Of a stretch of 64,000 nucleotides of DNA, positions 41,417-52,287 are shown piece by piece (the stretch's first letter is position 1; every line of letters starts with the position of its first letter). The notes beneath the pieces are model-generated. The model was given only the letters and a program-made list of their open reading frames with translations. It was not told the DNA's origin and did not search any database. The DNA lies in NCBI GenBank assembly GCA_025526915.1, contig JAHLKH010000016.1, positions 62,001 through 126,000 on the forward strand, written 5' to 3'. The DNA is from Entophlyctis helioformis (taxonomy: Eukaryota > Chytridiomycota > Chytridiomycetes > Chytridiales > Chytriomycetaceae). A program made the position numbers and the translations under genes.

Positions 41417-41764
41417 TCACGCACTGCCGCCCTCGGTACGCCACTCGGCCATGTACTCGTCCATCACCTGGCTCCAGGTCTTGCTGCCATCGCCGAAGCG
41501 GCCAACACGCCCTGCCTCGGCCCATGCGACATAGTCTGGGTGGCGAGCATTCAGAAACAGCAGGAATTCGCATTGCGTGGTCCAGTCTTGCACCACACGG
41601 GCAAACTGTTCGTCGCTCAGCGGCCGCAGGAACGACGACGTGCGGTCGGGCCGCGGCGGGCACTTCAGGTCGCGCGGGTAGAGGCTGGACTGTGTGGTGG
41701 TTGAAGGGATGGGCAGTGCCGCCACGAGCGCCGACATCACCGCGAGCATAAGCATCGATCGCAT
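41417..41764 (-). CDS. Small secreted protein equivalent to the tyrosinase C-terminal module
   Basis: Single exon, 115 aa from the ATG at 41764 (signal peptide MRSMLMLAVMSALVAALPIP). An ATG at 41839 is in frame but adds a Gln-rich leader before the signal. Residues 35-79 align without a gap to residues about 404-448 of the tyrosinase encoded directly upstream: both show C-P at the start, L-S fifteen residues on, then Cys, Phe, Asn and the closing PDYV at identical spacing. There are two Cys at the same spacing and no copper site. It is on the same strand, starting 93 bp after the tyrosinase stop. Possible roles are an inhibitor, chaperone or decoy of the tyrosinase, but this is inference only. 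Confidence 0.7.
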   Translation of the reverse strand: MRSMLMLAVMSALVAALPIPSTTTQSSLYPRDLKCPPRPDRTSSFLRPLSDEQFARVVQDWTTQCEFLLFLNARHPDYVAWAEAGRVGRFGDGSKTWSQVMDEYMAEWRTEGGSA

Positions 41765-41857
41765 TTTTGTATTTGCGTTGTTGCTTTGGTGTGGTTGTTG
41801 TTGTTGTTGTTGTTGGTGAAAGTTCCGTTCATTGCACATCCACAGGTGCGTGGAGGA

Positions 41858-43957
41858 TCAGTCGAAAACAACTGCGCACGGTGCGCCAGACTCGGTATGG
41901 CAGTCGTCGACACGGCCAAACGCGGCAAACGCGCCAGTGTCTCGGCGGTCTAGTTCGTGCTCGCCATCGTCGCCATCGTCACCATCGTCGCCATCGTTGC
42001 CATCATTGCTATCGTCGCCCTGCTCGTCGGTCTCATGGTCAGCCTCGTCGCCCGGTACGTCGGCTTCATCTACATCATCATCATCGCTGCGTTTGCCATG
42101 TCCGTTCCCGTTCCCGTGCCCGTGTCCGTGCTTGCGTCCATGTCCGTGCCCATCCCCATGCCCGTGTCCACCGTGTTGGTCAAGAAACCCGTCAACCAGC
42201 TTGTCATACAGCTGCCGGTTATGGGACCGCACGCGTCCGTCCTGCCGTCTCAGCCGACGGTTCTCGCGCAGCACAAGCGCCGATCGAGACACGTAGTCGG
42301 GCCGCGCCTCGTTGACGTACGTGATGAACCCGCAGTCGATCGCCTCCTGCTCGCGGATCTTGGCCACGACATCGGCCGACAGCCGCATTTGCGCGATAAA
42401 GGCCGGCGTCATGGGTGCTGGGCACCGCAGCTTGAGCTTGTTGGAGCGGTCGCCGCGGGGCGGTGTCTCGATTGGCGTTGTCGGCAGCACGGATGCGACG
42501 AGGTCAATGTCGGCGGCGCTGACAGCGATGGGGTCAGACGGCGTGGATGGACGTGTGTCGCGCCGTGCGAGGATGTTGGTGGATGCGTCCATGGCCACGC
42601 CGGCAGCGATCGAGTCCGAGTACGTGTAGCAGAGCGGCGACCCGGACACGGTGTTTAGCATCTGCTTGGCTGTGTGGTCGGCCTGTCCCGGCATCAGACC
42701 CGACATGGCGAGCTTGTCCGACATTTGCGCTGGGACGCCGGATGCCAGGTCGCCGTCGTACGTCATCGCCATCTCTGGATGCATCTGCTGCCACATCTGC
42801 CATATTCTGTCGACATTCGCATGGTGCAGCATAAAGATCGGATCTGCCCACACACAGACACACACACGCACTCGGCGCGTGTCAGCCACACAGATACACC
42901 ACATGGCACATGGACCAAGACAACCGCAGCAAGACCACGTACCGTTGGTGCTCATGTCAATGAACGCCATGGTGCCATCGACACCGATATGCACGTTCGC
43001 ATGCGGGCCATACTCGACGCGCCACCGCATCTCATCATACCCGGCAGCCGACTTGACAATAAAGTAGATGGACTCGGGACTGAAGCCGGTGCCCTCGGCC
43101 GCAAACCCGGCGTCACCGCTGCCACCGTCGCCGTCGCCTTTGCCGAAATGGCGAGCAAGGCAGCTCCGGCGCGCAAACACGGACGTGTAGGATGCAAACG
43201 GACCAGTGGCCACGCACGAGCCGTTGGCCGCCACGCCGTCGCCACCGAAATACGACGGCGACCACAGCTCGGATGATTCGGGGGCCTGCGAATCGACGGT
43301 CCAGTCCCAGTACCTTGGCACCCCCCCCCCCACCAACACACACAAACACGCACACGCACGCATGCTGTCAGTCAACACGATACAAGCGGGAACGAGGAGC
43401 CCAACACACTCACGGAAGAGGATCCGTGTACCCGCACTCGGTCCGCAGAATGGTCTCGTAGTTGTGCAGGAACGATCGGTGCCAGGGCAGGAAGATGGCC
43501 TGTGTGTGTCGTATTATGCCGTCCATGGATGCGTTACCGTGCACAACAAACAACGGAATGTCAGATGCGGCGGTCGAGGGTGTGAGAGGTGCACACAGAC
43601 ACACACAAAGGGTGAGAGTCTCACCGATCCGTGCGCAACAGACAGGATGCGAGAGTGCGATCGCACGATATCGTCAAAGCGCGTGGGCGACTTGGCCGAG
43701 GCAGGGAGCTTGCTGGAGCCCGGCCGGCGCAGACAGAGCACGGCGTTGATGTAGCGCTGTCGTTGGCGGAGCGTGAGCTCGCGGAACTCGCGGCGCACTC
43801 GCGGCGTGCGGCATTTCGAGGTCGTTGTCGTTGTGGTAGTGACGGCGGTTATGGTGCCTGCAGCAGATACTGGCTGGATCGACGCCATGGCAAGGAGAAG
43901 CACAAGGACCAAGCTCACAAGGGCAGCTACCCGAGACTGCAGAGTCGCAACCAGCAT
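41858..43957 (-). CDS. Secreted tyrosinase (type 3 copper protein) with His/Asp-rich tail
   Basis: Four exons: 43957-43625, 43499-43414, 43313-42943 and 42843-41858; 591 aa. A signal peptide (ALVSLVLVLLLAMASIQPVS) is present. Copper site A: His 101 and His 109 in SHSRILSVAHGS and His 118 in FLPWHR. Copper site B: His 244 and His 248 in GPHANVHIG and the His pair at 270-271 in FMLHHANVD. The first intron separates the second and third CuA ligands. A Cys-containing module (about 404-448, shared with the next gene) is followed by a His-Gly run (HGHGDGHGHG) and a long Asp/Asn/Gly run. Known family reaction: oxidation of phenols to quinones, giving melanin-type polymers. Secreted, likely wall-associated. 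Confidence 0.94.
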
Positions 43958-44056
43958 GCTGCAATCTCAATCGTTTGCAATGGAGTTGAGATCTTGGTGA
44001 GAGGGTGGATACAGATGACGATGACGATGATGAAAGCAGACGAGCATGGATCCAGT

Positions 44057-45580
44057 TCATTTGTAGAGCAGCGGGATAAAGGACAGCTTGCCCGTCTGCC
44101 ATGCAATGCTTGCAAGCGCACCTCGCCCAAACTGCGACGCAAACGCGACATGGTCGGGAGCAGCGTATCCGGCAGGATCGCCTGCAGCAGCTGGACCCTT
44201 AATGAACCCACTGCCGAGACAAAGAGCCCACGAGCGCGTTGCGTTAGTCGCCACTGAGAGATCACCACGACCAGATCGCCACCACTCACATAAACTTGAA
44301 GTCGGGCAGCGGGCGGCTGTCAATGGCAAACAGAGCCGGGTGCGGAGAGTCCTGGAACAGCATAATCATTCGCTCGCCAAGCGGCGACACGACCATCTTG
44401 CGGACACCGCCAAGCCTGCCCAGTGCCATCGGTCAGGCCGCTTCCACATGGCAATCAACACTGCCGCATCCATCAAACTCACTGCTTGAATGCGTCTGGC
44501 GCGATGCCCATAACCTTGTCAATACGCGTAAGCGGCGTGCTGATCGTCTCTGCAGAATCCTCACATGGTCAGCAACCCTCGCCCAGACCACCCATGGTAT
44601 TGCCACAACACGGCAACACACCAAGACAAAAGGCGTCGCCCGCCATCTGCATCATCGCCACACGAGAATCGCCTTCAAGAACAAACGAAAACATCCGCGT
44701 CCGTGGAAGCCAGTTCAGACTCTGTCGCAGCCATGTCAGCCAACCCATCCGGAGCAGGACAGCATCCAACCCCACACGCCAAGATCCACTCTGACGCATA
44801 CATGTGCAGCCTTCTTGGTTGCCAGAAGCACGCTCTCCCAGGTCTTGGTTTCCCAGACACGGATGCCGCTCGATCTAAACCACACCATCACCGCCGTCAG
44901 CACCTGCCGTCGATTCACTCAGCACCCATCTCTCCATCTCACAGCATCTACTGACCTGTACGCCTGCAGCAGATACTGGCCGTCGGGACTAAACGAAATC
45001 TCGCGGGTAGCGCCATAGAGCTTCTGGAGGATCTCGACCGTCTCGGTGGCCGTGTCCCAGACAGCCAGTGCCGAGCTCGCCGACGAGCCGGCAACAAGCA
45101 TCCGCCCATCCGGCGACCACGCCAGACACGACACCTGCTGGAAATGCGGCACTCGGAGGAAGCTCATCCACGGCTGCGGGCGTGCCGACACGTCTGGCGA
45201 GATGAACGGCTGCAGACGCTTGGACGACGATGACGACGACGATGATGATGACGGCGTGACCGATGGCGCATCAAACTGCAGACGCCAGAGACAGACACCG
45301 CCCGTGCAGCCCACGGCAAACATGGCAGGGCCTGCGGGGTTCCACGCAATGCAAGACACGCCACGCTGGAACTCGTGGTGCAGCCCCGTCGCTTCCCTCG
45401 GACACCATGCCTCGGACGTCAGGTCAAAGACGTGGACCGAGTCGTTGCGGTGTGTGATTGCAACAGCCTGCTTGAACGGGTGCCACGCCAGCCCACTGAT
45501 GGGGCCAGACCGGGTCGGGCTGCCGAGGGTATCTCTTGCCGACGTCTGTTGCCACCACAACGATCCGTTAGTCAGTCAGT

Positions 45581-45611
<31 letters not shown>

Positions 45612-46440
45612 CGGCAAGCAACGCACGGCTCTTGTCCAGTCAGCCAGCGGCGACAGCAGTCTGTTGGTGATGCCCTGGATGGACCAGACAGACGCGTTGG
45701 AGGCATTGGCCTCGCCCATCAAGTTGCCCTCGTCACTGGAAGGCGGGCAGCGCAGCAGCAGCATGGTCAGTCGGGCATGTGCACAGGGAGTGGCTGGGGC
45801 ACCGGGGCACCCACTCGAACAGGAGGGACGCGAGCAGCTTGGACACGGTGGAGAGCGGGTGCGACGAGCGCGAGGGCAGCGTGGCGAGCGGACGGACGTG
45901 GTGCTTGGATCTGTCGAGGGCCGAGCGCATGTCGGCAGGCACGACCACGTGCGGATACACGACGCCCTGCGCGGCCGTGCGCGGTGGTGTCAGTAAGACG
46001 CAAGTGGTAAGACGCAAGACGCAAGTAGCAAGACGCAGGCCAAGACAGACACACCTCTGCACGCGTGTACTGGCCGAGCACGGGATCGTCGTCGGACGTC
46101 AGCGTCACTGGGCGGGTTGGACAGACAACGCAGCGAGTGAGCGAGTGAGAGAGCGAGCGAGCCAGTCAGGGGCAACACATGCACACGCAGCGAGCACCTG
46201 CAGCGAGCACCCGCACTCACGCAGCACCCGGTTGAGCTCGCACAGCGTCACGGGCGGCTGCTCGCCGAGATCTTGCCGCGGCTGTTGGTGCTGGTGCTGG
46301 TGCTGGTGCTTCTGCTGCTGGTTGTGCTCATACGGCTCATACGGCGGCTCCTGCTCTTGTGTCTGTTCTTGCTCTTGCTGCTGCTGCTTCCAGTGCTGCT
46401 GCTGCTGCTGCGAGTGCGGCGCCAGTCCAAAGCCCTGCAT
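44057..46440 (-). CDS. AAAS: ALADIN, WD-repeat nucleoporin (AAAS orthologue)
   Basis: Nine exons: 46440-46221, 46107-46055, 45966-45815, 45735-45627, 45545-44956, 44874-44802, 44547-44483, 44415-44290 and 44210-44057; 513 aa. The protein starts MQGFGLAP and, after a Gln/His-rich insert, PPVTLCELNRVL, like the N-terminus of ALADIN. WD blades include SGLAWHPFKQAVAITHRNDS, VSCIAWNPAGPAMFAVGCTG and VSCLAWSPDGRMLVAGS. The C-terminus QFGRGALASIAWQTGKLSFI matches the ALADIN end (GALLSVGWSTG in human). Known role: nuclear pore component tethered by Ndc1. Exon 7 uses the acceptor ctgcagag to keep phase; this and exon 6 are the least certain joins. A Ser run in the middle blade is encoded by a GATGAC-type repeat on the plus strand. 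Confidence 0.88.
45583..45612. repeat. (CAGG)n tetranucleotide repeat in ALADIN intron 4
   Basis: Seven or more copies of cagg on the plus strand, read as CCTG in gene orientation, upstream of the exon 5 acceptor. Confidence 0.8.
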
Positions 46441-46556
46441 GCTGCCGTCCGCTTGTCTTGCTTTCCCTTGCCTTGCTTTGCCTTGCCGACTGCTCAACAA
46501 AACCTAACGAAACGGCAGCAACTAACGCAAACTCTCGAAATCGCCTTGGCCCCCAA

Positions 46557-47009
46557 ATGTCCACAAAGTTCATCGCACCCAACACGGCCCCGCTGCACAT
46601 CCGCCTGCTGACCCGCGGCCGGCCACCGCTGGCCTCTGTCGCCGCCCACGTCGAGGCATTCCAGCACGACAAGGTGCTCGCCCCCGGCGCCGACGGCCGC
46701 TCGCCCGCACACGCCTCGCGCACCAACGCCGACACCGGCCATCCGACCACAGCCGCCCTGCTGCCGTCCACGGCCTTCCAGCTGTCGCAGCTGCTGGCCG
46801 CCATCCAGTGGGAGCTGGCCGCCCGGCCGTCCAGAGCCGCCGTCATCCAGCCTGCCAAGCGGCCCAACTCTGAGCTCGCGCATTCCTCGGCTGCCTCTGG
46901 GGCTGCCTCTGCATCAGCGTCATTGTCTGCATCAGCGTCAGCGTCAGCCTCTGCTGGAAAGGCCGCCAAGAAGACCAAGCCCAAAAAGACCGGATCCAAA
47001 TGGGCATGA
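46557..47009 (+). CDS. Small hypothetical protein with Ser-Ala repeat and basic tail
   Basis: Single exon, 150 aa. The N-terminal two thirds (MSTKFIAPNTAPLHIRLLTR, later FQLSQLLAAIQWELAARPSR) look folded. They are followed by a Ser-Ala run and a Lys-rich C-terminus (KAAKKTKPKKTGSKWA). No family recognised. It is divergent from ALADIN with 116 bp between start codons, and an AATAAA lies at about 47138. Confidence 0.55.
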   Translation: MSTKFIAPNTAPLHIRLLTRGRPPLASVAAHVEAFQHDKVLAPGADGRSPAHASRTNADTGHPTTAALLPSTAFQLSQLLAAIQWELAARPSRAAVIQPAKRPNSELAHSSAASGAASASASLSASASASASAGKAAKKTKPKKTGSKWA

Positions 47010-47925
47010 TCGTCGGTCGACTCTTGCACGGCCTCTGCCTGTGTCTGGCACTGTGTCTGTGTCTGTGTCTGGCACTGCAGGACGCATAGACGGGTGGCTG
47101 CCCTGCTGGCCTGCTGGCCTGCCTGCTTGCTTCAGATAATAAACGTTTTGTGGGACCAGTCGCTCAGTCAATGGATCGCCGCTTGCATTCGCGTCGGCCG
47201 CTGACGCTGAAGGGTCAGTGCATCCTGTTGCTGATCCTGTTGCGGGTTCTGCTCCGTTCGCTGATGCTGATGCTGATGCTGATGACGACAAGCAGTCGGG
47301 CGCATGGACGAGCTTCGGTTGGTGCGGTCTGCGCGAGTGGCCTCGAGAGCCAACTCCGACGCGCCGATTGAGCACGCGATGCAGCGCGACGAACGAGTCA
47401 TGCCATGCGTGGAACGTCTTGACCGCCGAGCGGCGTGCCACCCGCCGCACCGGCCAAGTCGCGCTGGTCTGCGCGCCATCACGCAACGCCGGACTTGTGC
47501 GGCGCTTCTCCTTTCCTCGGCGGGTTGCGCATCGCTGCCGCCTGATTGGCTCGCCCCGCCCCGCCTCGCCCCCCGCCTCGCCTCACCTCGCCTCCGCCTC
47601 GCCTCCGCCTCGCCTCATCTCGCCACCCGCGCTGCCGTGTTGCCGCACCCCTCTGCTGGAACACTTTCCACGCCCGCTCCCCTGCCACCACCATTCATCC
47701 GCCTAGCTTAAAAGCAAACCACGCCCGTCCTTCGTCAAGTCTCCGTTCCCTCTCCCACCGCCAGCCGTTCACGTCGCTGTATCTTGTTCAGTACAACCTC
47801 GTCGGCTGCTGAGAATCCCTGCACAACCACCACCACCACCGCCAAGCCTGCACTCGCTGTTACACCTACACTGTTCTTCTTCTCGTACCGTTTAGCTCCG
47901 CTATCGTATCTTACTGCCACTCCAA
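47010..47925. other. Long intergenic region upstream of the Lys/Asp-repeat protein
   Basis: About 915 bp. An AATAAA near 47138 suits the preceding gene. 47560-47630 is a pyrimidine-rich cgcctcgcctc tandem repeat. A CTTAAAAG at about 47706 might act as a TATA element for the gene at 47926. A minus-strand open frame (47486-46944) is discussed under rejected items. Confidence 0.45.
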
Positions 47926-50900
47926 ATGCGTCCCTCTGTTTTCTCTTCGTCGTCGACGTCGTGGGCCGTTGCTACTGCCTACACGCTGCTGTCGGTTGCT
48001 GCCTGTGCCAGTGCTCTTGTTATCCCACCGCCGTCATTCGAGTAAGTCTATTGTCTGTTGTCCTGTGTGTCTGCAGGCATGCCTCTCGTTCGACATGGCA
48101 TGTGTGGGATGCCAGTGCAGATGCTGCTTTGGACGGGCGGCGCGGTAGCAGATCTGCTTTGTCAGAGTCGCTTCCAGATCTCGTCTGCCATGCTTGAAGT
48201 GGCGTCGCCTTTCTGCCAATGCACCACCACGCTGTGCAACCACCTGTCCACGAGATCCCGCCCCCGCCTTTGCTAAAAGTGCCACATGAACTGACGCGTT
48301 TTGACACGCCACCACCCACGTTTCTTCTCGCCACTGCCCGTTTGTCCCCCGTCGCCGTCTCCGTCGCCGTCTCCGCACTCGCACTCGTGCATTGATCTCG
48401 CCAGCCAGCTAGCCAGCCCAAACCAGCTGCCGCCTGGGTTCCCGGCCGACCTGAAGCTGCCCCCCGAGTTTGACTTTTTCACCAGCCAGCTCCCCGGCGC
48501 TGCCCCAGCTGCTGCTCCTCCTGCTCCGGCTCCGCCTGCTGCTCCGTCTCCTGCTCCAGCCTCTGCTCCCCCAGCCCCGGCTCCGGCTGCTGTTCCGTCT
48601 CCTGCTCCAGCCTCTGCTCCGGCCGCTCCCGCTTCACCGCCGGTCATTGTGGCCAAGCCGCCGCCAGCGATCGTCGATGCTCCGCTGCCCATCAACTTTA
48701 TCACCCCCGATGTCAACACGATCAAGCCCGTCAACAAGGACGATGCCACCCCGCCGCCATCGCTCCCGCCGACTCTGCCGCCTGTCGCTGCCGACGTGCC
48801 TGACAACAAAAAGGTCAACGTGCCGCCCGGCCAAGAGAAGAAGGATAAGAAAAACAAGAACAAGCCGTCGGGTCCACCTGTCGTCGTAGTTGTCGTTGAT
48901 GTTTCTCCGTCTGGCAAGGACGACAAGAAGGACGCGAAGCCTGCTGTCGATGCCAAGGACGACAAGAAGGGCGATGCTCCTGTTGTTGATGGCAAGGATG
49001 ACAAGAAGGGCGATGCTCCTGTCGTTGATGGCAAGGATGACAAGAAGGGCGATGCTCCTGTTGTTGATGGCAAGGATGACAAGAAGGATGCCACGCCTGC
49101 TGTCGATGCCAAGGACGACAAGAAGGGTGATGCTCCTGTCGTTGATGGCAAGGATGACAAGAAGGGCGATGCTCCTGTTGTTGATGGCAAGGATGACAAG
49201 AAGGACGCGAAGCCTGCTGTCGATGCCAAGGACGACAAGAAGGGCGATGCTCCTGTCGTTGATGGCAAGGATGACAAGAAGGACGCGAAGCCTGCTGTCG
49301 ATGCCAAGGACGACAAGAAGGATGCCACGCCTGCTGTCGATGCCAAGGATGACAAGAAGGATGCCACGCCTGCTGTCGATGCCAAGGACGACAAGAAGGA
49401 CGCGAAGCCTGCTGTCGATGCCAAGGATGACAAGAAGGATGCCACGCCTGCTGTCGATGCCAAGGACGACAAGAAGGACGCGAAGCCTGCTGTCGATGCC
49501 AAGGACGACAAGAAGGGCGATGCTCCTGTTGTTGATGGCAAGGATGACAAGAAGGATGCGAAGCCTGCTGTCGATGCCAAGGACGACAAGAAGGACGCGA
49601 AGCCTGCTGTCGATGCCAAGGACGACAAGAAGGACGCGAAGCCTGCTGTCGATGCCAAGGATGACAAGAAGGATGCGAAGCCTGCTGTCGATGCCAAGGA
49701 CGACAAGAAGGGCGATGCTCCTGTTGTTGATGGCAAGGATGACAAGAAGGATGCGAAGCCTGCTGTCGATACCAAGGACGACAAGAAGGGTGATGCTCCT
49801 GTCGTTGATGGCAAGGATGACAAGAAGGGCGATGCTCCTGTTGTTGATGGCAAGGATGACAAGAAGGATGCGAAGCCTGCTGTCGATGCCAAGGACGACA
49901 AGAAGGGCGATGCTCCTGTTGTTGATGGCAAGGATGACAAGAAGGACGCGAAGCCTGCTGTCGATGCCAAGGACGACAAGAAGGGCGATGCTCCTGTCGT
50001 TGATGGCAAGGATGACAAGAAGGACGCGAAGCCTGCTGTCGATGCCAAGGACGACAAGAAGGATGCCACGCCTGCTGTCGATGCCAAGGATGACAAGAAG
50101 GATGCCACGCCTGCTGTCGATGCCAAGGACGACAAGAAGGACGCGAAGCCTGCTGTCGATGCCAAGGATGACAAGAAGGATGCCACGCCTGCTGTCGATG
50201 CCAAGGACGACAAGAAGGACGCGAAGCCTGCTGTCGATGCCAAGGACGACAAGAAGGGCGATGCTCCTGTTGTTGATGGCAAGGATGACAAGAAGGATGC
50301 GAAGCCTGCTGTCGATGCCAAGGACGACAAGAAGGGCGATGCTCCTGTCGTTGATGGCAAGGATGACAAGAAGGATGCGAAGCCTGCTGTCGATGCCAAG
50401 GACGACAAGAAGGACGATGCTCCTGTCGTTGATGGCAAGGATGACAAGAAGGACGCGAAGCCTGCTGTCGATGCCAAGGACGACAAGAAGGGCGATGCTC
50501 CTGTTGTTGATGGCAAGGATGACAAGAAGGACGCGAAGCCTGCTGTCGATGCCAAGGACGACAAGAAGGATGCCACGCCTGCTGTCGATGCCAAGGATGA
50601 CAAGAAGGATGCCACGCCTGCTGTCGATGCCAAGGACGACAAGAAGGACGCGAAGCCTGCTGTCGATGCCAAGGATGACAAGAAGGGCGATGCTCCTGTT
50701 GTTGATGGCAAGGATGACAAGAAGGATGCGAAGCCTGCTGTCGATGCCAAGGATGACAAGAAGGATGCCACGCCTGCTGTCGATGCCAAGGACGACAAGA
50801 AGGACGCGAAGCCTGCTGTCGATGCCAAGGATGACAAGAAGGATGCCACGCCTGCTGTCGATGCCAAGGACGACAAGAAGGACGCGAAGCCTGCTGTCGA

Positions 50901-52287
50901 TGCCAAGGACGACAAGAAGGGCGATGCTCCTGTCGTTGATGGCAAGGATGACAAGAAGGATGTCACGGTTGACGACGGTATTCGTGAGATTGGCGCCAAG
51001 GGCAATACGGATGCTACTGTCGAGACGACCTCACCAACGATCGAGTCCCAGGTTGATGCCAAGGACAGCAACTCGTACGCGGCCGAGACATTGGCTGCTG
51101 AGGATGGCGACGACGAAGACTGCGATGACGATGAGGACGAGGACGAGGCTGTTACGACGACGCCCGCTGCCATCCCTGACGTCAAGGACACGACATCTTA
51201 CACGCCTACTGAGACCGTGTCTAGCGAGTCGAGCGACAACGAGAGCAAAGGATCGACTGGCTACACGGACTCGTCGTCGTCAACGTCTGGGTCTGCCACG
51301 TCTTACGAGGAAGAGACGACGGCTGGAAGCGGCGAAAAGATCGAGACGGCCACGACCGAGAATGAGAGCAAGTCGGGATCGTCGACATACGAGACGTACA
51401 ACCAGGGCAGCACCGACACGTCGAGCACCTACACGACCGGCTCATCATCTTCCAACGAGAGCAAGTCGGGATCGTCGACGTACGAGACGTCCAACCAGGG
51501 CAGCACCGACGCGTCGAGCACCTACACGACCGGCTCGTCATCTGCCAACGAGAGCAAGTCGGGATCGTCGACATACGAGACGTCCAACACGGGCAGCACT
51601 GACACGTCAAGCACCTACACGACTGGCTCGTCATCTTCCAACGAGAGCAAGTCGGGATCGTCGACGTACGAGACGTCCAACCAGGGCACGACCATCAACA
51701 CAAGCTCAGGCTACAACACCGAGAAGAAGGAAGACAAGGGTACCGACGTTGTCAACACCACGTACCAGTCTTCCGGCACAACGGCCGAGACGTCAAGCAC
51801 CTATACGGCGTCGACGTCCAACACCAACACCAACAGTAACACTGGCACGTACAGCACAGCCGACAAGACCGACACGACAGTCAAGAGCGACAAGAGCGAC
51901 AAGAGCGACAAGACGTCGTGGAGCTGGTCCAAGGACGCCAAATACGAGTACGGCGACATTGGCATGCGTGCCAAGGACACTGGATCGTACGGCGTGCCGG
52001 TCGTTGTGGTCAAGGAGACGGACATGAAGTACTACAAGGACAAGGCGGCGTCGTCACTGTCGTACTCTTCGACGTCCGCGTCGAGCGCGACGGCCAATGA
52101 CAACACGTCGGCGAGCGGAAGCGTCAGCTCGTATGTCAGCGCGGGCGAGCAGGGCAGCAAGGGAGCGATTGCGCCGTCGTCTGTTGATGCCAACCTGCTG
52201 TCTGGCGTTGAAGGCACGCGCCTGCGCGCAGTCGATCTGTGCGTGGCCGTTCTGCTTGGCGCGCTCGCGGTTGTGTATGCAGCCTGA
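47926..52287 (+). CDS. Large secreted Lys/Asp tandem-repeat surface protein, GPI-anchored
   Basis: Two exons, 47926-48041 and 48405-52287, joined across GTAAGT...cgccag; 1,332 aa. Exon 1 gives a signal peptide (AVATAYTLLSVAACASALVI). Next come a Pro/Ala-rich region, a basic stretch, and about 52 copies of a 13-residue repeat in three main versions: KDDKKDAKPAVDA, KDDKKDATPAVDA and KDDKKGDAPVVDG. After an acidic Glu/Asp run, three and a half copies of a 31-residue Ser/Thr/Tyr repeat follow (SKSGSSTYETSNQGST), then a Thr/Ser/Lys-rich region and a GPI signal (LRAVDLCVAVLLGALAVVYA). The charge pattern alternates Lys and Asp, so the repeat is near neutral and probably extended. No family recognised; a wall or matrix protein is likely. 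Confidence 0.78.
48916..50961. repeat. 39-bp coding tandem array, about 52 copies
   Basis: Units encode KDDKK followed by DAKPAVDA, DATPAVDA or GDAPVVDG. The variants are interspersed, and higher-order blocks of several units recur. Unit length is a multiple of three, so several frames on both strands stay open. Confidence 0.97.
51361..51690. repeat. 93-bp coding tandem repeat, three full copies plus one partial
   Basis: Copies start at 51361, 51454, 51547 and 51640, each exactly 93 bases apart, encoding a 31-residue unit NESKSGSSTYETSNQGST plus a Thr/Ser end. Confidence 0.95.

Noticed and set aside
46944..47486. Minus-strand frame of about 180 residues (MRDGAQTSATWPVRRVARRS, later a Ser-Ala run).
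   Set aside because: It ends inside the opposite gene, crosses a plus-strand AATAAA, and shows no domain. The Ser-Ala run is explained by a hexamer repeat. A real mitochondrial protein cannot be excluded.
48273..51191. A 972-residue open frame antisense to the Lys/Asp repeat gene, made of FLSSLASTAG-type repeats.
   Set aside because: The 39-base unit is a multiple of three and lacks stops in several frames, so long antisense frames are expected. The sense frame has a signal peptide, a GPI signal and a spliced first exon.
48916..51690. Tandem arrays considered as CRISPR-like repeats.
   Set aside because: There are no spacers; units are contiguous, coding and of protein-repeat type in a eukaryotic gene.
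48890..52027. A 1,045-residue plus-strand frame of MARMTRRTRSLLSMP repeats.
   Set aside because: It is the +1 shadow of the same array, with no signal peptide or terminal features.
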